In this document: piece by piece, positions 1 to 7,544 of the stretch
Layout: each line of letters starts with the position of its first letter
How positions within the stretch are numbered: position 1 is the first letter of the stretch
Assembly: GCA_033809415.1 (NCBI GenBank)
Contig: JAPXLT010000025.1
Coordinates: forward strand, 1-27,308
Length of the DNA stretch: 27,308 bases
Direction of reading: 5' to 3'
From: JAQVUB01 sp033809415
GTDB taxonomy: Bacteria > Verrucomicrobiota > Lentisphaeria > Oligosphaerales > Oligosphaeraceae
Notes under the pieces: generated by a model
Told to the model about the DNA's origin: nothing
Databases searched by the model: none
The model's input: only the letters and a program-made list of their open reading frames with translations
Translations under genes and position numbers: made by a program

Positions 1-117
1 TCAAATTGGTCTATTGGTTTCTCCGACTGATCCGTCCGATCCGTCGGAGAAAAAAGGCGGAAATTGGCGATGGAATTTCTGAATGTTACGATCAGCACAC
101 CACCCAACTCTAAAAAG

Positions 118-150
118 TTCGTGCTTTTTCGTGCCTTTCGTGGTTAAAAA
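118..150 (-). repeat. Module A dispersed repeat, copy 1
   Basis: This short GC-poor element reads, on the minus strand, TTTTTAACCACGAAAGGCAC followed by GAAAAAGCAC. It is the first of seven related copies in the window (others near 9801, 11101, 11303, 12724, 18604 and 23708). Its TTAAAAA end faces the gene starting at 182. The rest of 1-181 contains only a small GATCCGTC-type direct repeat (about 28-47) and no convincing gene; the minus-strand reading frame across it is made of repeat sequence. Confidence 0.8.
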
Positions 151-181
151 CCTTTTTGGATGCCTTCTATTTAGGAAATGA

Positions 182-1090
182 ATGGAAATTGACAAAAACA
201 AAGAGTGTGTTATCCGGACGACGGAAGAGATTGTAGCGGATATACCTTACCGGTATGTCCTGATCAATCTTTTTATCCATCCGCGTTATGGTCTTTTTCT
301 GGCCATGCGCGGCGGCTGGTGGCTGCGCGGACTGCTGGTCTTGTTCTTGATCAGCTGCCTGGGGGGCGGTTTGAAGACCTTTTCAGTTCTGCCAACTTTG
401 ATGTCCGATGCCCGTGAAGTGGTCACATTCCTGTCCGACGAACTGGGTGATCTTCGCTTCCGGAATGGGCGGATAATTTGGAAGGATTCTGCTGAGCTTC
501 CGCTAACCGGGCATCTGTCCCGCTTGCGTGTTGACGTTTGGGAAGCGGACAGTGCGGAAGCTCGGAAGCAGCTTCTACGGGGGCCGGAAAAGAGTGGCAT
601 CGTCGTGCTTCCGGATCGTGTTGACTACTGGGCGGGGGGTGCGCCTGACGGGGAGGAGCTTCATGTTGTGTCGATTCTGCCGTCAAAAATGATTGTCGCA
701 CTGGAACAAAACGCCAGGAATGGCCTCACACCCGGGGGCTTTACAAAACAGCAGCTTCGCGACTATGTGCAGGCGGTCTGCCTTCTCCTTTTCCCTGTTC
801 TGTCTCTTGTTTATTGCCTGACAATGTTTGGAACTATTTTGCTTTTCGGGGTCTTTTTCTCGCTGCTGCTGCGGTTGCGGAACGCTGGCGGAAAATTTCG
901 TCATGCCATGGGGATGGCCCTGCATTGTTGCATGGCGCCTTTTCTGACAACGGTCGTCTATCACGTGTTTATACCGAACCTGGGACGCTTTGAAAATGTC
1001 TTCGGAATCGTCTTTCTGGTCTATGTCCTGTTCATGATTGTGGAAGACCGCTGGTTCCGGGCGGAAGAAAAGCAAGTCTGGGGGCTGTAA
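182..1090 (+). CDS. Polytopic membrane protein of unknown function
   Basis: This is a 302-residue protein I do not recognise with certainty. One hydrophobic segment lies near residues 43-62, followed by about 130 residues of mixed polarity that should lie outside the membrane, then a cluster of three or four hydrophobic segments from about residue 195 to 290. One N-terminal anchor, an external domain and a C-terminal membrane bundle resemble the DUF1189 layout, but that is inference only. The ATG at 182 has TTAGGA a few bases upstream; the ATG at 178 runs into a stop after four codons. A GGGTGCA array begins directly after the TAA stop. The next gene also encodes a membrane protein, but the roughly 210-bp repeat-filled gap argues against tight coupling. 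Confidence 0.75.
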   Translation: MEIDKNKECVIRTTEEIVADIPYRYVLINLFIHPRYGLFLAMRGGWWLRGLLVLFLISCLGGGLKTFSVLPTLMSDAREVVTFLSDELGDLRFRNGRIIWKDSAELPLTGHLSRLRVDVWEADSAEARKQLLRGPEKSGIVVLPDRVDYWAGGAPDGEELHVVSILPSKMIVALEQNARNGLTPGGFTKQQLRDYVQAVCLLLFPVLSLVYCLTMFGTILLFGVFFSLLLRLRNAGGKFRHAMGMALHCCMAPFLTTVVYHVFIPNLGRFENVFGIVFLVYVLFMIVEDRWFRAEEKQVWGL

Positions 1091-1160
1091 GGGTGCGGGG
1101 TGCAGGGTGCAGGGTGCAGGGTGCAGGGTGCGGGGTGCGGGGTGCGGGGTGCAGGGTGCA
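1091..1160 (+). repeat. Heptamer array (GGGTGC[A/G])10, module D
   Basis: Ten uninterrupted 7-bp units start at the base after the stop codon at 1090. Only the last base of the unit varies between A and G. The array ends exactly where module C begins. Three more units lie at 1232-1252. A second large array of 13 units lies at 25605-25695 and also ends at module C. Units of 7 bp are not a multiple of three, so the array is unlikely to be coding. Confidence 0.95.
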
Positions 1161-1199
1161 GGTTTAAAAAGTGGCGCAACCGTCCCGGTTGTGATGGTG
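1161..1199 (+). repeat. Module C hairpin repeat, copy 1
   Basis: The core is GGTTTAAAAAGTGGCGCAAC followed by CGTCCCGGTTGTGATGG. CGCAACCG and CGGTTGTG can pair around a TCC loop with one G-U pair. Other copies: 11175-11210 (+), 18442-18478 (-), 23636-23670 (-) and 25696-25733 (+). No run of T follows, so it is not an obvious intrinsic terminator. Confidence 0.9.
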
Positions 1200-1302
1200 C
1201 CTTTAGTCTTTTCCTGCTGAATGACAGAGCGGGGTGCGGGGTGCAGGGTGCGTAGATTTTTTGTTTTGGGGTTAGGAATATCCTTGAGATTGAGGAGTTG
1301 CT

Positions 1303-1968
1303 ATGAATGTTGCTCTGAGTGACAAAGAACGTTGGCTTCAACAGGTGTGGGCCTTTTTGGTCTGGCTGGGTGGCAAGTTTATGGCAATAGCTCGGTTCTG
1401 TCTGGAGAAATTGCTGGCAGAAAATGTCAGTTTTAATTTCCCGGCGGCCGTTCTGTTGGTATTGGCAACTACGATCCTGATCGGGTCTGGTTGCTGGGCG
1501 GCATCGATTGCGTTAAGCCGACGCCATTCCGGCTGGCTGCATTTTCTGTTGGGCGCTTTGATGCCTGGAATTTATCCGCTGGTGATCATGTTTGCTATGG
1601 GGCTGAAAGGAGAACGGAAGCGGAAAAAGCAGAGGGCGGCGGAACGACGTGCACGGGAAAAAGAAGAAGAGGAAAAACGGCTGGTTATGGAAATACAGGG
1701 AATCCAGCCGCAGGAGGAACCCGTCGAGGAGGATGAAGGAGAATTCAATGCACAGTACTTCGAGCGCATTGCACGGGATGCCTCAGGCAACAAGGCGGGA
1801 CCCTGGAAGGTGAATTTTGCCGGCGCGGATATCATTGTCCAGGAAATTCTCGATGTCCAGGCAGACTTTGTGCTGGTCGAGATGACGGGCCGGGAAGGTA
1901 CTAACGAAAAGATGCGCATTCCTTACAGCAAAGTGGAATCCTGGCGTGATTATTACACGGACAACTGA
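1303..1968 (+). CDS. Membrane protein with charged linker, unknown function
   Basis: This 221-residue protein has two clear hydrophobic segments at about residues 47-70 and 75-100. A strongly charged Lys/Arg/Glu stretch follows (about 103-135) that probably forms a short helix or coiled coil on the cytoplasmic side, then an acidic linker rich in Glu and Pro, then a soluble C-terminal domain of about 70 residues. The C-terminal part contains a pattern of short beta-like stretches (KVNFAGADIIVQEI and DFVLVEMTG). I do not recognise the family. The ATG at 1303 has GAGGAG at 1292-1297. Its neighbour at 182-1090 is also a membrane protein, and ileS follows after about 100 bp. Confidence 0.75.
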   Translation: MNVALSDKERWLQQVWAFLVWLGGKFMAIARFCLEKLLAENVSFNFPAAVLLVLATTILIGSGCWAASIALSRRHSGWLHFLLGALMPGIYPLVIMFAMGLKGERKRKKQRAAERRAREKEEEEKRLVMEIQGIQPQEEPVEEDEGEFNAQYFERIARDASGNKAGPWKVNFAGADIIVQEILDVQADFVLVEMTGREGTNEKMRIPYSKVESWRDYYTDN

Positions 1969-2069
1969 TCGGTCGGATAAGAGCTTGTTTGCCAAAGATA
2001 CGAGTTTTGGCGATAGTATAGTACGAATGAAGAAGGCGCGTGACCTTCAGAAAGATTGGAAAAGGACTT

Positions 2070-5000
2070 ATGTTTGAGGCAGTTGACAATAGCCTTTCTC
2101 TGGCGGAACTAGAGAAGGACGTTCTGGATTTCTGGGAAAAAGAGGAGGTTTTCGCTAAATCCCTCGAACAGCGCAAGGAAAATGACGCCTATGTATTTTA
2201 TGATGGACCGCCCTTCGCGACGGGGCTGCCGCATTACGGACATTTGCTGGCCGGTACCATCAAGGATGTGGTGCCCCGCTATCAGACTATGCGTGGAAAA
2301 TATGTCGAGCGCACGTTTGGCTGGGATTGTCACGGACTCCCGATCGAGAGTCTGGCGCAGTCGGCGCTTGGTTTGGCCGGGGCGCCGGCAATTAAGGAGT
2401 GCGGCGTGGCAGTCTTTAATGAGCAATGCCGCTCGATGGTGCTGAAATATGTCAAGGAATGGGAAACGACCGTAAAGCGCCTCGGACGCTGGGTGGATTT
2501 CGAGCATGGCTACAAGACAATGGACGCCACCTTCATGGAGAGTATCTGGTGGGTCTTCAAACAGCTCTGGCTGCAAGGGCGCATCTATAAGGCACACCGC
2601 ATCATGCCTTACAGCTGGAAACTCAATACCCCACTGTCAAATTTTGAGGCCAACAGCAATTATCAAGACGTCCAGGACCCGGCGATTACCGTCCGCATGA
2701 AAATCCTTAAAATGCCCGGCGAGTTTCCTGTTCTTGACGGCATGACCCCGTATGTTCTTATCTGGACGACGACGCCCTGGACGTTGCCATCCAACCTGGC
2801 TGCCTGTGTCGGCGATGATATCGACTACTGTCTGGTGCGCGATGGAGACACGACAGACGTGTACCTGCTTGCCAAAGCCCGCCTCGAGGCCTATTACAAA
2901 AGTGAATCCGAATATACCATCCTTATCGAGTGCAAGGGGCGCGAACTGGTCGGCACCGAATACGAGCCGATCTTCCCCTATTTTGCGGAAGAGCGCAAAA
3001 ATGCTTTCCGCATCCTCAGTGATGATTTTGTAACGACCAGTGACGGCACAGGGATCGTTCACATAGCGCCTGCCTACGGCGAAGATGACTATCGAGTCTG
3101 CCGGGAGGAGGGCATTGAACTGGTCGATCCCCTCGATGAAGACGGAAAATTCACTTCGGAGGTGCCGGAGTTTGCCGGTCAATTCTGCAAGGATGCTGAC
3201 AAGGGGATCATTCGCCATTTGAAACAGAATGGCAAGCTGATACAGCAATCGACGATTGTGCACAGTTATCCGTTCTGCGAACGGACCGACACGCCGTTGA
3301 TTTACCGGGCGATCGAAGCCTGGTACGTGCGCGTCGAGGATATGCGTGAACGCCTGCTGAAAAGCAACAGTGAAATCCGCTGGATGCCGGAATACGTCGG
3401 CGAAAAGCGCTTTGCCAATTGGCTGGCGGATGCGAAGGACTGGAACATCAGTCGGAACCGCTTCTGGGGTTCCTGCATCCCGCTATGGATCAATACGGAA
3501 GACCCGTCGGACATTATTTGCATCGGATCGGTCGCGGAACTCGAGGAACTCTCCGGCCAAAAGGTGACGGACCTGCATAAACAGTTTATCGACCCCATCG
3601 AGATTCGCCGGGACGGTAAGGTGTACCGGCGCACTCCGGAAGTGTTGGACTGCTGGTTCGAGAGCGGCTCGATGCCTTACGCGCAGCATCATTATCCATT
3701 CGAAAACAAGGAGAAGGTGGAGAAGAGCTTCCCTGCCGAATTCATTGCCGAAGGCTTGGATCAGACACGTGGCTGGTTCTATACACTGGTGGTGATCTCG
3801 ACGGCCTTGTTTGACCGCCCGGCGTTTCGCAATGTCATTGTCAACGGGCTGGTTCTTGCTGAAGACGGCCGCAAAATGTCGAAACGCTTGCAGAATTATC
3901 CGGACCCGATGGAGGTGATCGACAGCTATGGCGCCGATGCTTTGCGCCTTTGCATGCTTTCCTCGCCGGTCGTTCGTGCCGAGGACTTGCGTTTCAGCGA
4001 GGCGGCGGTACGGGAAGTGATGCGGACGGTTCTTTTGCCTCTTTGGAACTCCTACAGTTTTCTGGTCACCTATGCCCGGGTAGATCATTGGCGCCCTGCA
4101 TCCGGGAAAGCGACTTGCCCGGTGAATCCAGCGCATGTGCTGGATCGTTGGATTCTCTCCCGCTTGTCGGCGACGACAGCGGACTTGCGGTCTGCGATGG
4201 ATGCTTATGATCTGCAGAAAGCGGCGACCCGTTTTACCGGGTTTATCGAGGACTTGACCAACTGGTATATCCGGCGCAGCCGGCGGCGTTTTTGGAAAAG
4301 CAGCAACGATGCGGACAAGGATGAAGCGTATCAGACTCTGTATCATGTTCTTCTGACTTTCTGCAAGCTGGCCTGCCCCTTCATTCCCTTTATCACGGAA
4401 AATATCTATCGCAATCTTCGTTCGGAAGAGATGCCCGAATCCGTGCATTTGTGCGATTATCCGGAGATCGAGGAGGAGAGCCGTGATGAAGCTCTTAACA
4501 TCCGCATGTCTCGCACCATGCGGGCGGTTTCCCTTGGGCGTTATTTGCGTTCTCAGACATCGTTGAAGATCCGTCAGCCTCTGTCTCGTGCTCTTCTGGT
4601 TTCGGCTGATTCGTCGGTACGTGCGGATTTGCTTGAGATGTCGTCGGTGATTGCTGATGAGTTGAATGTCAAGGAAGTCCTGATTCGCGCTGATGAGCAA
4701 GAATTGGTGTATTTGAGCGCCAAGCCGAATTTAAAGAAGCTTGGTCCGAAATACGGGAAAAAAATGCGGGAGCTGGGACGTGCCATCGCTGCCTTGGGCG
4801 GCGAAGAAATCAATGTTTTGCTGAATGGGCGGAACTGCACTGTACAACTTGCTGATGGCGAAGAGGTTTGCTTGGCTCTGGATGATGTTCTGGTTCAGCG
4901 TGATGAGCGCGAAGGCCTCACTGTGGCGAATGAAGGGGATATCACTGTGGCGCTGGATACACGCCTGGACGACGCCCTGATTCTTGAAGGATGGGCCCGT

Positions 5001-5231
5001 GAAATCGTCAGTAAACTGCAAAATCTGCGCAAAGAACTGAAATTCGAGGTGACGGACCGGATTCACATAGAATATGACGGACCTTCCGAAGTTCGGGCAG
5101 CCATCGAGGCGCAAGGGGATTATATTGCGTCAGAGACCTTGGCTCTCAGCTTGGAATTTGTGCAGAACTCCGGTGCGCATGAAGTGGAATTAAACGGAGT
5201 GAAAGCACGCTTCAGCCTGCGAAAAGCATGA
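2070..5231 (+). CDS. ileS: Isoleucyl-tRNA synthetase
   Basis: Charges tRNA-Ile with isoleucine in the cytoplasm (class I aminoacyl-tRNA synthetase). The protein is about 1053 residues. The HIGH-type motif is HYGH at residues 55-58, inside PPFATGLPHYGHLLAGTIKD. The CP1 editing domain shows TTPWTLPSN and DGTGIVHIAPAYGEDDY. WNISRNRFWG lies before the second half of the catalytic domain, and KMSKR is at 602-606, followed by the anticodon-binding helices. The length, the LPHYGHLLAGTIKD context and the lack of an obvious C-terminal Cys4 zinc finger fit the eukaryote-like IleRS2 branch, whose members are known for low mupirocin sensitivity; that assignment is inference. I chose ATG 2070 because family members begin at the MF..VD segment and AAAGGA lies just upstream. 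An in-frame GTG at 2040 would add ten residues. Confidence 0.97.
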   Translation: MFEAVDNSLSLAELEKDVLDFWEKEEVFAKSLEQRKENDAYVFYDGPPFATGLPHYGHLLAGTIKDVVPRYQTMRGKYVERTFGWDCHGLPIESLAQSALGLAGAPAIKECGVAVFNEQCRSMVLKYVKEWETTVKRLGRWVDFEHGYKTMDATFMESIWWVFKQLWLQGRIYKAHRIMPYSWKLNTPLSNFEANSNYQDVQDPAITVRMKILKMPGEFPVLDGMTPYVLIWTTTPWTLPSNLAACVGDDIDYCLVRDGDTTDVYLLAKARLEAYYKSESEYTILIECKGRELVGTEYEPIFPYFAEERKNAFRILSDDFVTTSDGTGIVHIAPAYGEDDYRVCREEGIELVDPLDEDGKFTSEVPEFAGQFCKDADKGIIRHLKQNGKLIQQSTIVHSYPFCERTDTPLIYRAIEAWYVRVEDMRERLLKSNSEIRWMPEYVGEKRFANWLADAKDWNISRNRFWGSCIPLWINTEDPSDIICIGSVAELEELSGQKVTDLHKQFIDPIEIRRDGKVYRRTPEVLDCWFESGSMPYAQHHYPFENKEKVEKSFPAEFIAEGLDQTRGWFYTLVVISTALFDRPAFRNVIVNGLVLAEDGRKMSKRLQNYPDPMEVIDSYGADALRLCMLSSPVVRAEDLRFSEAAVREVMRTVLLPLWNSYSFLVTYARVDHWRPASGKATCPVNPAHVLDRWILSRLSATTADLRSAMDAYDLQKAATRFTGFIEDLTNWYIRRSRRRFWKSSNDADKDEAYQTLYHVLLTFCKLACPFIPFITENIYRNLRSEEMPESVHLCDYPEIEEESRDEALNIRMSRTMRAVSLGRYLRSQTSLKIRQPLSRALLVSADSSVRADLLEMSSVIADELNVKEVLIRADEQELVYLSAKPNLKKLGPKYGKKMRELGRAIAALGGEEINVLLNGRNCTVQLADGEEVCLALDDVLVQRDEREGLTVANEGDITVALDTRLDDALILEGWAREIVSKLQNLRKELKFEVTDRIHIEYDGPSEVRAAIEAQGDYIASETLALSLEFVQNSGAHEVELNGVKARFSLRKA

Positions 5232-5243
5232 AGGAGAACACGG

Positions 5244-5306
5244 ACACGGACTTTACACGGACTTTACACGGACTTTACACGGACTTTACACGGACTTTAC
5301 ACGGAC
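5244..5306 (+). repeat. 11-bp tandem array (ACACGGACTTT)5
   Basis: Five perfect 11-bp units (5244-5298) and a partial sixth follow the ileS stop. The unit length equals about one helical turn of DNA. A different 11-bp array lies at 7496-7535, so the two arrays flank the coiled-coil gene at 5459. A short reading frame over this stretch is an artefact of the repeats. Confidence 0.95.
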
Positions 5307-5323
5307 GGCTGATCGGTTGGAAA

Positions 5324-5441
5324 GTCCATTGTCCATTTTGTCCATTCCTGTCCCTGTCCATTGTCCATTCAGTAGTCCATTTTGTCCATTCCTGTCCATC
5401 CTGTCCATTTTGTCCATTCTTGTCCCTGTCCATTGTCCATT
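5324..5441 (+). repeat. GTCCATT-type simple repeat
   Basis: About 118 bp of irregular GTCCATTTT, GTCCATTCCT and GTCCCT units fill the space before the ribosome-binding site of the next gene. The C+T-rich plus strand contains no stem-loop that I can see. A shorter version is present at about 26792-26816, and related GTCC runs appear at 7496-7535 and 11241-11266. No gene is supported between 5232 and 5458. Confidence 0.9.
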
Positions 5442-5458
5442 AAAGAGAGGATAAGCAT

Positions 5459-7456
5459 ATGTCAATTAAATACCTATGTCAACAATGCGGGACGCGGATT
5501 GCGCTTGATGCTCCATTGCCTGACCTGGCTTGTCCGAAATGCAAGCAGGCAATGCAGGAAGAGAGTGGTTCCGGCGCTGTCCGTGCCGGGACGGCACCTC
5601 GTCCCTTGAGGGTTGCCCGACCGACTCCGGTCACTGGTAGTGCTCCTTCTCCTGCCAGCGGTTCGCAGGGGGGGACTGCTACTGTGGCAGTCCCGCCGCC
5701 CGGATACCAGGCTCTTACTGCGAATTTGCCGGGAGAAACTTCACAAACGGGCGGCTACCATTCGCCGATGGGGGGTGGCTTTGCCCAGGAGATGGAGCGG
5801 ATGGTTGAGACGGCCCGCCGCCAGGCTGAAAAAGAAATGGAGTTGACTCTGGAAGCGGCGCGTCTGCGTGCGGAAAAGGAGAGCAACCAGATCATTAGCA
5901 AAGCGGAGAAGGAAGCGCAGGAACGGACGGCGGAAGTGGAACGTCTGCTGGCACACCGGAAGGAGGAGGCTGAGGCGGCTTTGGCGAAAGAGATCGCGGA
6001 ACGCCAGGCAACGGCCCAGGCAACTCTGGATCAGCAGTTGGCCGAGACGAAAAAGACCATTGTTGAAAAGCTCGAGAAGGAAATTCGCCAGAAGCGTGAA
6101 GAGGGTTTTCAACAGGTTGAGAAGGAGCTTGCTGGAAAGCGCGAGGAGGGGCAGAAGCTTTTGCTTGAAAAAGCCCGCACGATGGTTGAAGAGGCACGTC
6201 AGAAAGTGGACGATATCCTGGCTACAGCTGAAAAGGAAGCGAAAACAAAGCGCGAAGATGCGGAAAAACTGCTTTCGGAGGCACGCCAGCAGAAGGAGTC
6301 TCAGCTTAAGGAACTGTCTGAGGAGAAGAAGAAATTTGAGGCGCAGAAGGAAGCTGCTAAGAAGGCATTGCAGGAAAAAGCTGCTTCTTTGCATGAAGAG
6401 ATGAAGAAAAAGGCTGAACTTGAGAGCAGCCAGATTCTAGAAAAAGCTCGTGCTGACGCAGAGAAACTCAAGGCCGATTCATTGGATCGTGAAAAGGAAG
6501 CCCAGGCTCGTCTGCAGCAAGCTGAAAAGCGTGAAGCAGCAGTGAAATCGCTGATCGAGGAAGCACGCAAGTCCGGTTTGCAGGTTGTTAAAGTCAAAGA
6601 CGATGAGGCTCTGGCGCAATCGCAGCGGGAGCTGGAAAAGCTTCGCGCTGAATTGGCAGACAATGAAGCCAAAAGCAAGGCTGAGATGGAGCAATTTCGC
6701 AAGGAGACTGAACGTGCTGCGCAAGAGAAGCAGGCTGCTTTCGAGCGTCGGATGGTGGAAAAGCGCAAGGCTGAGATTGACGCCAATGCTGGTGCACAGA
6801 AGATGCAGATGATGCAGATTCATGGCGGGGTTTTGATCTGGTTCTACGCATTGCTGATGGGATTGCGCTGCACTGGATGGCAGTCGGTGCTGTCATGGTG
6901 TGTTCTCGTCCTGGTCTCGATCGGTCTTTTCGTTCTCTTTTACAGCTTGCGGAAATCCCTCGCGATGCTGGTGAAAAAAGCCCCTCCAGCCAGTCCTATG
7001 CCCATTTCACCCCCCGTAAAAGACGGTACCCCCCCCATTGCGCCGCCGACCACTGGATCGAAACTGCCAGGCGCGGGATTGCCTACACCGCCAGGCAAAA
7101 AGCCGCCCCAGGCAAATGCATTTCCTGGATTGAAAAAGAAGCAGCCAGGAAAGCCGGAAGACAAGAAGCCGGAAGACAAGAAGCCGGACGACAAGAAGCC
7201 GGACGACAAGAAGCCGGACGACAAGAAGCCGGACGACAAGAAGCCGGACGACAAGAAGCCGGACGACAAGAAGCCGGAAGACAAGAAAACGGAGGGCGAG
7301 AAGAAGCCGGAGGGCGAGAAGCCGGACGAGAAGAAGCCGGACGAGAAGAAGCCGGACGAGAAGAAGCCGGACGAGAAGAAGCCGGACGAGAAGAAGCCGG
7401 ACGAGAAGAAGCCGGAGGGCGAGAAGAAGCCGGAAGAGTCTGGAACTGCAAAATAA
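5459..7456 (+). CDS. Zinc-ribbon, coiled-coil membrane protein with PDDKK tail
   Basis: This 665-residue protein has four visible regions. A small zinc ribbon has Cys pairs at 7/10 and 25/28. A Gly/Pro/Thr-rich linker reaches about residue 105. A very long Lys/Glu/Ala coiled coil runs from about 105 to 440, with repeated EKEA and KRE patterns. One or two hydrophobic segments follow at about 455-498 (GVLIWFYALLMGL and WCVLVLVSIGLFVLFYSL). The tail is Pro-rich and ends in PEDKK, PDDKK and PDEKK pentapeptides. The ATG at 5459 has AGAGAGG at 5444-5450. I do not recognise a named family; such ribbons (C-x2-C...C-x2-C at the N-terminus) are common in Planctomycetes and Lentisphaerae proteins. A structural or scaffold role at the membrane is only a guess. 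Confidence 0.85.
   Translation: MSIKYLCQQCGTRIALDAPLPDLACPKCKQAMQEESGSGAVRAGTAPRPLRVARPTPVTGSAPSPASGSQGGTATVAVPPPGYQALTANLPGETSQTGGYHSPMGGGFAQEMERMVETARRQAEKEMELTLEAARLRAEKESNQIISKAEKEAQERTAEVERLLAHRKEEAEAALAKEIAERQATAQATLDQQLAETKKTIVEKLEKEIRQKREEGFQQVEKELAGKREEGQKLLLEKARTMVEEARQKVDDILATAEKEAKTKREDAEKLLSEARQQKESQLKELSEEKKKFEAQKEAAKKALQEKAASLHEEMKKKAELESSQILEKARADAEKLKADSLDREKEAQARLQQAEKREAAVKSLIEEARKSGLQVVKVKDDEALAQSQRELEKLRAELADNEAKSKAEMEQFRKETERAAQEKQAAFERRMVEKRKAEIDANAGAQKMQMMQIHGGVLIWFYALLMGLRCTGWQSVLSWCVLVLVSIGLFVLFYSLRKSLAMLVKKAPPASPMPISPPVKDGTPPIAPPTTGSKLPGAGLPTPPGKKPPQANAFPGLKKKQPGKPEDKKPEDKKPDDKKPDDKKPDDKKPDDKKPDDKKPDDKKPEDKKTEGEKKPEGEKPDEKKPDEKKPDEKKPDEKKPDEKKPDEKKPEGEKKPEESGTAK
7153..7410 (+). 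repeat. 15-bp coding repeat (PDDKK/PDEKK)
   Basis: Tandem GCCGGACGACAAGAA units and their variants encode the tail of the protein at 5459: two PEDKK, six PDDKK, one PEDKK, a TEGEKK/PEGEK interruption and six PDEKK. Within each block the DNA copies are nearly identical, including synonymous positions, which points to recent expansion. The unit is a multiple of three, so copy-number changes keep the frame. Open frames on both strands here (such as AGRQE and SSGFL patterns) are shadows. Confidence 0.95.
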
Positions 7457-7495
7457 GTGCCATCAACACATAACGTCTTCTCCGACTGAATAGTC

Positions 7496-7535
7496 GTCCG
7501 TGTCCCGTCCGTGTCCCGTCCGTGTCCCGTCCGTG
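7496..7535 (+). repeat. 11-bp tandem array (GTCCGTGTCCC)3
   Basis: Three perfect 11-bp units and a partial fourth lie directly before the histidine kinase gene. The in-frame GTG at 7500 lies inside the array, which is a reason not to start the protein there. The unit differs from the 11-bp unit at 5244 but both contain (on opposite strands) a CGGAC/GTCCG core. Confidence 0.9.
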
Positions 7536-7544
7536 AGACTCCTG

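Noticed and set aside
1..201. 66-residue minus-strand reading frame at the left edge
   Set aside because: It is translated from module A and GATCCGTC repeats, has no support as a protein, and overlaps the start of the gene at 182.
1990..2011. Hairpin GCCAAA...TTTGGC before ileS as a terminator
   Set aside because: The stem is only six pairs with a long loop and is not followed by a run of T.
2040..2069. GTG start for ileS ten codons upstream
   Set aside because: Family members start at the MF..VD segment encoded from 2070, which has its own purine-rich site. The GTG cannot be fully excluded.
5228..5443. 71-residue plus-strand frame after ileS
   Set aside because: It consists only of the 11-bp array and the GTCCATT tract.
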